Assembly (NCBI GenBank): GCA_943912755.1
Contig: CALTWF010000139.1
Coordinates: forward strand, 1 to 10,577
Origin: an uncultured Pseudomonas sp.
Lineage (GTDB): Bacteria > Pseudomonadota > Gammaproteobacteria > Pseudomonadales > Pseudomonadaceae
Reading direction: 5' to 3'
DNA length: 10,577 nt
Position 1 is the stretch's first letter. Each line of letters begins with the position of its first letter. Under the pieces are notes generated by a model. The model was not told the DNA's origin and searched no databases. It saw only the letters and a program-made list of their open reading frames with translations. The position numbers and the translations under genes were made by a program. Shown piece by piece: positions 6,419 through 10,577 of this stretch.

Positions 6419-7314
6419 AGATTCAACAACAGGTAGTGGTCCAGGAGCAGCGCGATAAAGAGCAGGAACAGGTACCAGACAGAGTACTTGAAGGTCTTGA
6501 TCGCGGCGTGCGGTCGAACGCCACGGTACAACACCCAGGCCCAGTGCAGGAAGCGCAGCCCCAGCAGCACGGCGCAGGCGAGATAGAGCGGGCCACTCAT
6601 ATGAATGGCGAACGGCAGCAGGCTCACCGCAAGCAATACGCAGGTGTAGAGCAGGATATGCACCTTGGTGTAGTGCTCGCCGTGGGTCACCGGCAGCATC
6701 GGGATATCGGCCTTGGCGTACTCGGCCTTGCGGTGGATGGCCAGGGCCCAGAAATGCGGCGGGGTCCAGGCGAAGATGATCAGCACCAGCAACAGCGGTT
6801 CGGCGCTCAGGTGGCCGCTGACCGCGACCCAGCCCAGCAGTGGCGGCGCCGCCCCGGCCAGGCCGCCGATGACGATGTTCTGCGGCGTGGCGCGCTTGAG
6901 AAAGCCGGTGTAGACAACCGCGTAGCCGAGCAAGGACGCCAGGGTCAGCCAGGCGGTGAGCGGATTGGTGAAGGTCAGCAGCATGCCCATGCCAAGCAGC
7001 GCCAGCAGCAGGGCGAACAGCAGCGCCGGCAGCGGCGCGACCCGGCCTTCGGCCAGCGGCCGCTTGTGGGTCCGGGCCATCAGCGCATCGATACGCCGGT
7101 CCACCACATGGTTGACCGCCGCCGCCGCGCCGGCACACAGGCCGATACCGAGGTTGCCGAACAGCAGCACGGTCCAGGGCACGCCGGCGCGGGTGGCGAG
7201 GAACATGCCGACCAGCGAGGTGATCAGCATCAGCACCACCACCTTGGGCTTGGTCAGCTCCAGGTAATCCCGCCAACCGGCGCGGGCCTGGCTTTGGCTC
7301 AGAAGCGCTGCCAT
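6415..7314 (-). CDS. cyoE: Protoheme IX farnesyltransferase (heme O synthase)
   Basis: Integral membrane UbiA-family prenyltransferase that adds a farnesyl group to heme B, giving heme O, the precursor of heme A. The 299-residue, strongly hydrophobic product has the first prenyl-diphosphate/Mg motif N-H-V-V-D-R-R-I-D (68-76, Asn68, Asp72, Asp76) followed by R-T-H-K-R-P-L (81-87), the conserved Y-T-x-x-L-K-R (135-141), T-P-P-H-F-W-A-L-A (184-192) and D-I-P-M-L-P-V-T (203-210). The GGGAG at 7322-7326 with 7-nt spacing supports the start. It overlaps ctaA by 16 nt and SCO1 by 4 nt. Beside ctaA, it serves the aa3 oxidase, so ctaB is an equally good name; Pseudomonas genomes often carry another copy with the cyo bo3 oxidase. 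Confidence 0.96.
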   Translation of the reverse strand: MAALLSQSQARAGWRDYLELTKPKVVVLMLITSLVGMFLATRAGVPWTVLLFGNLGIGLCAGAAAAVNHVVDRRIDALMARTHKRPLAEGRVAPLPALLFALLLALLGMGMLLTFTNPLTAWLTLASLLGYAVVYTGFLKRATPQNIVIGGLAGAAPPLLGWVAVSGHLSAEPLLLVLIIFAWTPPHFWALAIHRKAEYAKADIPMLPVTHGEHYTKVHILLYTCVLLAVSLLPFAIHMSGPLYLACAVLLGLRFLHWAWVLYRGVRPHAAIKTFKYSVWYLFLLFIALLLDHYLLLNL

Positions 7315-8381
7315 GGATTGTCTCCCAGGTAATGAACGTCACCGGCCAGGCGCAGCGGGGTAAGCCGCCAGCCAATGCTGACCCGGCGCGCCCGCGGCTG
7401 CATGGCCAGGCGGGTGCGGTAGTTGACCAGGACCATGGTCAGCAACAGCCCGGCGCCGCCGGCGTTATGCGCCACGGCAACCGCCAGCGGCAGGTGGAAC
7501 AGCACGTTGCTGATGCCCAGCCCTACCTGCACCAACAGCGCCGCCACCACCAGTTTCGCCAGCCGCCGCAGGCCGACCCGGTGCAGTTGCCAGGCCAGGG
7601 CCAATAGCACGCAGGTCACCAGCAGGGCACCGAGGCGGTGGGTGATATGGATGGCGGTACGCGCCTCGCTGTCGAGCTGGCCGCCGAGGTAGTTGGGGCC
7701 GATATGCTGGGTCAGGTGGAAGCCGTTGGCGAAGTCCGCCTGCGGCCACCATTCGCCGTGGCAGGTGGGCAGGTCGATGCAGGCCACCGCCGCATAGTTG
7801 GCGCTGACCCAACCACCCAGGGCGATCTGCCCGATCACCAGCAGCAGCGCCGCCGCCGCCAGCCGGCGCACCCGGCGCGGCAGGCCGGGCAGCGGCATAT
7901 AGGCGCGGGACAGGCGCAGGCTCAGCAGGAACAACAGGCTCAGGGTGGCGAACCCGCCTAATAAATGGGCCGTGACCACCTGCGGCCAGAGCTGCAAGGT
8001 CACCGTCCACATGCCGAACGCCGCCTGCACGAACACCACGCCGAGCACCAGCAGCGGCAGGCGATACGGCTGCCCGTCGCGGCCGTGGCGGCGCAGCGCC
8101 TGCACCGCGAGCATGGCGATCACCAGGCCCAGGGTGCCGGCGAAGTAGCGGTGGACCATCTCGTTGCGGCCCTTGTGCGCCTCCACCGGCGAGTCCGGGA
8201 AGTGCAGCTCGGCATGGGCCAGCTGTGCCTCGGTCTTGGGCACGCTGATGAAGCCGTAGCAGCCCGGCCAGTCGGGGCAGCCGAGGCCGGCGTGGGTCAG
8301 GCGGGTGTAGGCACCGAGCAACACCACCAACAGCGCCAGTCCGGTGGCGAATACGGCAAGGCGATATCCGGGACGGGTCAT
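7299..8381 (-). CDS. ctaA: Heme A synthase (COX15/CtaA)
   Basis: Inner-membrane enzyme that oxidises the C8 methyl of heme O to a formyl group, making heme A for the aa3 oxidase. The 360-residue product has about eight membrane segments in two similar halves. The four heme-ligand histidines of the family are visible: His77 in E-M-V-H-R (with conserved Glu74), His139 in T-A-H-L, His248 in I-T-H-R and His305 in A-H-N. Two periplasmic cysteine pairs, Cys35/Cys41 and Cys201/Cys207, match those described for B. subtilis CtaA. The GGAG at 8388-8391, with 6-nt spacing, overlaps the stop of the preceding gene. The start lies 9 nt after that stop, and the 3' end overlaps cyoE by 16 nt. Confidence 0.95.
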   Translation of the reverse strand: MTRPGYRLAVFATGLALLVVLLGAYTRLTHAGLGCPDWPGCYGFISVPKTEAQLAHAELHFPDSPVEAHKGRNEMVHRYFAGTLGLVIAMLAVQALRRHGRDGQPYRLPLLVLGVVFVQAAFGMWTVTLQLWPQVVTAHLLGGFATLSLLFLLSLRLSRAYMPLPGLPRRVRRLAAAALLLVIGQIALGGWVSANYAAVACIDLPTCHGEWWPQADFANGFHLTQHIGPNYLGGQLDSEARTAIHITHRLGALLVTCVLLALAWQLHRVGLRRLAKLVVAALLVQVGLGISNVLFHLPLAVAVAHNAGGAGLLLTMVLVNYRTRLAMQPRARRVSIGWRLTPLRLAGDVHYLGDNPWQRF

Positions 8382-8390
8382 GGCGGGCTC

Positions 8391-8984
8391 CTAGCCGATA
8401 TTGGACAGTTTGAGCAGGTGGCGCAGGTCGTTTAGCACATCCTTGCCCTTGGCCCTGGCGTCGTAGCGCAACACCAGGTTGCCGTGGGGATCGACGATCC
8501 ACAGCTGGGCCTCGCTGCGATTCGGCGCCAGCGCGCCGTAGCGGGTGGCGTCCAGCGGATAGCGCTGAAGCTGCGGATACTCGCTTTCCAGTTTGGCCAG
8601 GTACTCGCCGCTCACCGGCTCGACGCTGGCCAGCGCATGCCCGGCGCGGCTGGCATCGCGGCCCAGGCCGATATTGATCTGCCGGGCCAGGTACACCAGT
8701 TGCTGGCAATCCACGGCGCAGTTCTTCGGCGCGCTAACCAGCAACTGCCAGTGTTCGGCCTCGGCCGGCACGCCGAGGTCGGCGAGGGTCTTGCCATCGC
8801 CAATCATCTCGCCGTGATAGCTGCGCCCCTCCGGCACCCAGAACTGCAGCTTGTACATGCCGGTGGCGAGCAACATCGGCCCGATCACCACCAGCAGGAT
8901 CAGGATCAGTTGCAGCCGCCCCTTGGCGCGACCGCGCGGCGCCTTGCCGTCAGACATGTCGAGTGGACCCGTGGTGGCTCCCAT
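8391..8984 (-). CDS. SCO-like thioredoxin-fold membrane protein of the cox assembly operon
   Basis: I do not know an established name. With the start chosen here (197 residues) it has a short basic cytoplasmic tail, one membrane anchor (about 24-43) and a periplasmic domain of about 150 residues. The domain contains C-x-x-x-C (Cys89, Cys93, in N-C-A-V-D-C) and, 74 residues further on, I-V-D-P-H-G-N-L (His167), the same order of Cys, Cys and His as in SCO proteins. A role in copper handling or thiol reduction during oxidase assembly is inferred from this and from its place between SURF1 and ctaA. Start choice: the ATG at 8984 has AAGGAG 7 nt upstream; the ATG at 9002 (six residues longer) and the one at 8957 lack a good site. 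It overlaps the SURF1 end by 35 nt. Confidence 0.85.
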   Translation of the reverse strand: MGATTGPLDMSDGKAPRGRAKGRLQLILILLVVIGPMLLATGMYKLQFWVPEGRSYHGEMIGDGKTLADLGVPAEAEHWQLLVSAPKNCAVDCQQLVYLARQINIGLGRDASRAGHALASVEPVSGEYLAKLESEYPQLQRYPLDATRYGALAPNRSEAQLWIVDPHGNLVLRYDARAKGKDVLNDLRHLLKLSNIG

Positions 8985-9699
8985 GGTCTTTCTCCTTTTC
9001 ATTGTGTCGATGCCAACCGAAGCAGAGGTAAAGCGCGATCAGCGCCGTGGCCATGGCGAACCACTGCACGGCATAGCCTTGGTGTTTCTCGGGGCCGAGG
9101 GGCAGCAGCGGCCAGTCCACCCGGTAGCTGGCCGGGCCGGCTTCCAGGCGCAGTTCGTGGGCATAGCCGTCGCGGGCCAGTTGCGCCCAGAGGTGCGCGG
9201 GCTCGGCACTGTTGAGCAGGCGCGGGAACTCGCCGTCCGGCGCATCGGCGCGCAGCAGGAAGCTGGCGCCGGGGGCGATATACACCCAGGCGGTCAGGTC
9301 GAGGGTGGACGCGGGGGTGTCGAAGCTCACCGGCACCCGCCGGTCCGGCCACGGCAGCCAGCCGCGATTGACCAGCCACCAGTGCCCGCTGGGCTCGTCG
9401 AGGAAGGGTTGCAGCAGTTCGACCCCGGCCTGGCCATCACGCATGCGGCTGTCCAGCAGCAGGCTGTGCCGGCCGTCGAAGTGGCCACGCAGGTGTACGC
9501 GACGATAGGCCGGGTCGGCCGGGTCATCCAGCAACCGGCCGGCCGCCAGCGGCGTTTCGGCTTCGCGCTCGGCATACACGTTCAGCAGTGCGCGCTTCTG
9601 CTCGGCGCGGCCAAGCTGCCAGAAACCCAGGCCGACCAGCACCGGCAGCAGCGCCAGCACCACCAGGGTCGGCACCAGGCCAGGCCGAAAGGGCCTCAT
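8950..9699 (-). CDS. SURF1 family cytochrome oxidase assembly protein
   Basis: SURF1 (Shy1) proteins help insert heme A into subunit I of cytochrome c oxidase. The 249-residue product has the family layout: a membrane segment near the N terminus (about 9-28) ending in G-F-W-Q-L-G-R, a large periplasmic domain (about 50-205) with L-V-N-R-G-W (109-114), and a second membrane segment (about 209-227) opening with Y-A-V-Q-W-F-A-M-A, the most conserved SURF1 motif. It ends in a His/Lys-rich cytoplasmic tail. The start is the ATG at 9697-9699 immediately before the first membrane helix; longer in-frame versions run into the divergent gene. The ribosome site is weak (a G-run 4 nt upstream). It is the first gene of the assembly operon; its own promoter was not identified. 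Confidence 0.93.
   Translation of the reverse strand: MRPFRPGLVPTLVVLALLPVLVGLGFWQLGRAEQKRALLNVYAEREAETPLAAGRLLDDPADPAYRRVHLRGHFDGRHSLLLDSRMRDGQAGVELLQPFLDEPSGHWWLVNRGWLPWPDRRVPVSFDTPASTLDLTAWVYIAPGASFLLRADAPDGEFPRLLNSAEPAHLWAQLARDGYAHELRLEAGPASYRVDWPLLPLGPEKHQGYAVQWFAMATALIALYLCFGWHRHNEKEKDHGSHHGSTRHV
8992..8997 (-). promoter_or_regulatory. Ribosome binding site fixing the start of the SCO-like gene
   Basis: AAGGAG on the minus strand, 7 nt before the ATG at 8982-8984 and located inside the 3' end of SURF1. It favours this start over the upstream ATG at 9000-9002, which has no such site. Confidence 0.65.
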
Positions 9700-9710
9700 C
9701 GGGCCCCCGC

Positions 9711-9716
9711 TATACT
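9711..9716 (+). promoter_or_regulatory. Candidate -10 box for the twin-transmembrane gene
   Basis: TATACT within GCTATACTGG, 32 bp before the ATG at 9748. CTATACT matches the consensus -10 described for RpoS promoters. No recognisable -35 is found 17 bp upstream, which RpoS promoters tolerate. It lies in the 48-bp gap between the divergent SURF1 and small-gene starts. Confidence 0.4.
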
Positions 9717-9747
9717 GGAATTCATCACATCCCCCGGAGTAATCGCC

Positions 9748-9951
9748 ATGCTCAAAGCCGCGATCGTCGTGTTGTTGCTGGCCACCATCGCCAGCCTGTT
9801 CAGCGGCCTGGTGTTCCTGGTCAAGGACGATGGGCACTCCACCCGCCTGCTCAAGGCCCTGACCGTTCGCGTGTGCCTGGCCGCCCTGACCCTGGGCCTG
9901 ATCACCTGGGGTTTCGTCAGCGGCCAGCTGGTGTCCCACGCGCCCTGGTAA
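9748..9951 (+). CDS. Twin transmembrane protein (DUF2909-like), 67 residues
   Basis: Small inner-membrane protein with two hydrophobic helices (about 3-25 and 38-60) joined by a short charged loop (K-D-D-G-H-S-T-R). I believe it belongs to the DUF2909 'twin transmembrane' family found beside cox genes in Pseudomonas; that is from memory, not a search. The start has GGAG (9736-9739) with 8-nt spacing and a TATACT box upstream. It is encoded on the strand opposite to every other oxidase gene here, starting 48 bp from the SURF1 start and ending 9 bp from the coxC stop, so its transcript is antisense to any coxC-SURF1 read-through. Codon use is like its neighbours. A role in oxidase assembly or stability is suggested only by location. 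Confidence 0.82.
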   Translation: MLKAAIVVLLLATIASLFSGLVFLVKDDGHSTRLLKALTVRVCLAALTLGLITWGFVSGQLVSHAPW

Positions 9952-9960
9952 AGCCTCCCG

Positions 9961-10577
9961 TCACAGCACGTAAACGAAGATGAACAGCCCGACCCAGACC
10001 ACATCGACGAAGTGCCAGTACCAGCTGGCGGCCTCGAAGCCGAAGTGTTTCTCCGGGTTGAAGTGCCCCTTCAGCACCCGCATCAGCATCACGAACAGGA
10101 TCAGGGTGCCCATGGTCACGTGGGCACCGTGGAAGCCGGTGAGCATGAAGAAGGTCGCGCCGTAGATCCCCGAGCCGAGGGTCAGCCCCAGCTCGGTGTA
10201 GGCCTCGTGGTACTCGTAGGCCTGCAGGATGAGGAAGGCGATCCCCAGCACCACGGTCAGCGCCAGCCAGAATTTCAGCGGGCCGCGATGGTCCTTGCGC
10301 AGCGCATGGTGAGCGATGGTGATGGTCACGCTGGAACTGACCAGCAGGATGGTGTTGATCAGCGGCAGGTGCCACGGATCGATCACTTCCCTGGGCGGCG
10401 GGAACAGCTTCGGATCCGGGGTATGCAGCAGCGGCCAGCTGAACTCGAAGTTCGGCCAGAGCATGTGCGCCACGCCTTTCGCTCCTTCACCGCCGAGCCA
10501 CGGCCCGGCCAGATGACGCACATAGAACAGCGCACCGAAGAAGGCGATGAAGAACATCACCTCGGAAAAGATGAACC
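9961..10577 (-). CDS. coxC: Cytochrome c oxidase subunit III, 3' part (runs off the window)
   Basis: Structural subunit III of the aa3-type heme-copper oxidase, an inner-membrane protein. The visible 205 residues are the C-terminal part; the frame stays open to the right edge, where G-F-I-F-S-E-V-M-F-F precedes the first internal GTG/ATG, so the start is outside. Hallmarks: that F-S-E-V segment with the conserved membrane Glu, G-F-H-G-A-H-V-T-M-G, and near the C terminus F-E-A-A-S-W-Y-W-H-F-V-D-V-V-W. Several membrane helices are evident. Its stop is 9 nt from the stop of the convergent 67-residue gene. coxB, coxA and ctaG would be expected beyond the right edge in the usual Pseudomonas order (inference). 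Confidence 0.97.
   Translation of the reverse strand, partial: FIFSEVMFFIAFFGALFYVRHLAGPWLGGEGAKGVAHMLWPNFEFSWPLLHTPDPKLFPPPREVIDPWHLPLINTILLVSSSVTITIAHHALRKDHRGPLKFWLALTVVLGIAFLILQAYEYHEAYTELGLTLGSGIYGATFFMLTGFHGAHVTMGTLILFVMLMRVLKGHFNPEKHFGFEAASWYWHFVDVVWVGLFIFVYVL

Noticed and set aside
6419..7375. Upstream extension of the SCO1 reading frame to 529 codons
   Set aside because: The extra part is out-of-frame cyoE sequence, Ala/Gly/Arg/Pro-rich; SCO1 has its own ATG and membrane anchor at 6418.
8950..9939. SURF1 extended to 329 codons
   Set aside because: The extra N-terminal 80 residues are Gln/Gly/His-rich antisense of the 67-residue + strand gene; the membrane helix right after the ATG at 9699 matches the family start.
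8851..9951. 366-codon + strand frame ending in the small membrane gene
   Set aside because: Its first 299 codons are antisense to SURF1 and the SCO-like gene. Only the last 67 codons, from the ATG at 9748 with its own ribosome site, look like a protein.

Overview
The window looks like a chromosomal segment of a Pseudomonas, most likely from the P. putida / P. fluorescens side of the genus. The reasons are uniformly high GC with strong G/C third positions, the gene order (cytochrome aa3 oxidase assembly genes next to a metNIQ transporter and a large katE catalase), and two hairpins built on the CTGTGGGAGCG arm that is very common in those genomes. The species call is inference; no marker gene is present.

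Layout from left to right. (1) 12-731 (+): a lipoprotein of unknown function with a TPR-like helical part and a conserved C-terminal part. (2) 749-791: a 15-bp hairpin between convergent genes. (3) 800-2938 (-): katE, a large-subunit catalase with the extra C-terminal domain. (4) 2939-3165: a 227-bp divergent regulatory gap holding an imperfect 25-bp palindrome. (5) 3166-5673 (+): metN-metI-metQ, a complete methionine-type ABC importer, with two small hairpins in the metI-metQ gap. (6) 5689-5766: a 28-bp-arm hairpin between convergent operons. (7) 9699-5786 (-): a tight five-gene block, SURF1, a SCO-like thioredoxin-fold protein, heme A synthase (ctaA), heme O synthase (cyoE/ctaB) and SCO1/SenC, mostly with overlapping ends. 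(8) 9748-9951 (+): a 67-codon twin-transmembrane protein facing against the oxidase genes. (9) 9961-10577 (-): the 3' part of coxC, cytochrome c oxidase subunit III, running off the right edge.

How they fit together: the right half supplies one aa3-type cytochrome c oxidase. CoxC is a structural subunit, CyoE converts heme B to heme O, CtaA converts heme O to heme A, SURF1 helps heme A insertion, and SCO1 (perhaps helped by the second CxxxC protein) handles copper delivery or thiol reduction at the CuA centre. The metNIQ operon and katE are separate units. Both convergent junctions carry the same hairpin family, which probably limits read-through or protects 3' ends.

This is mostly a conserved, ordinary region and I see no undescribed multi-gene system. 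The points most worth checking are Cys355 in KatE (predicting a Cys-Tyr crosslink instead of the His-Tyr bond of E. coli HPII), the second SCO-like CxxxC protein, the small membrane gene antisense to the oxidase cluster, a MetQ without a lipobox, and the palindrome between katE and metN.
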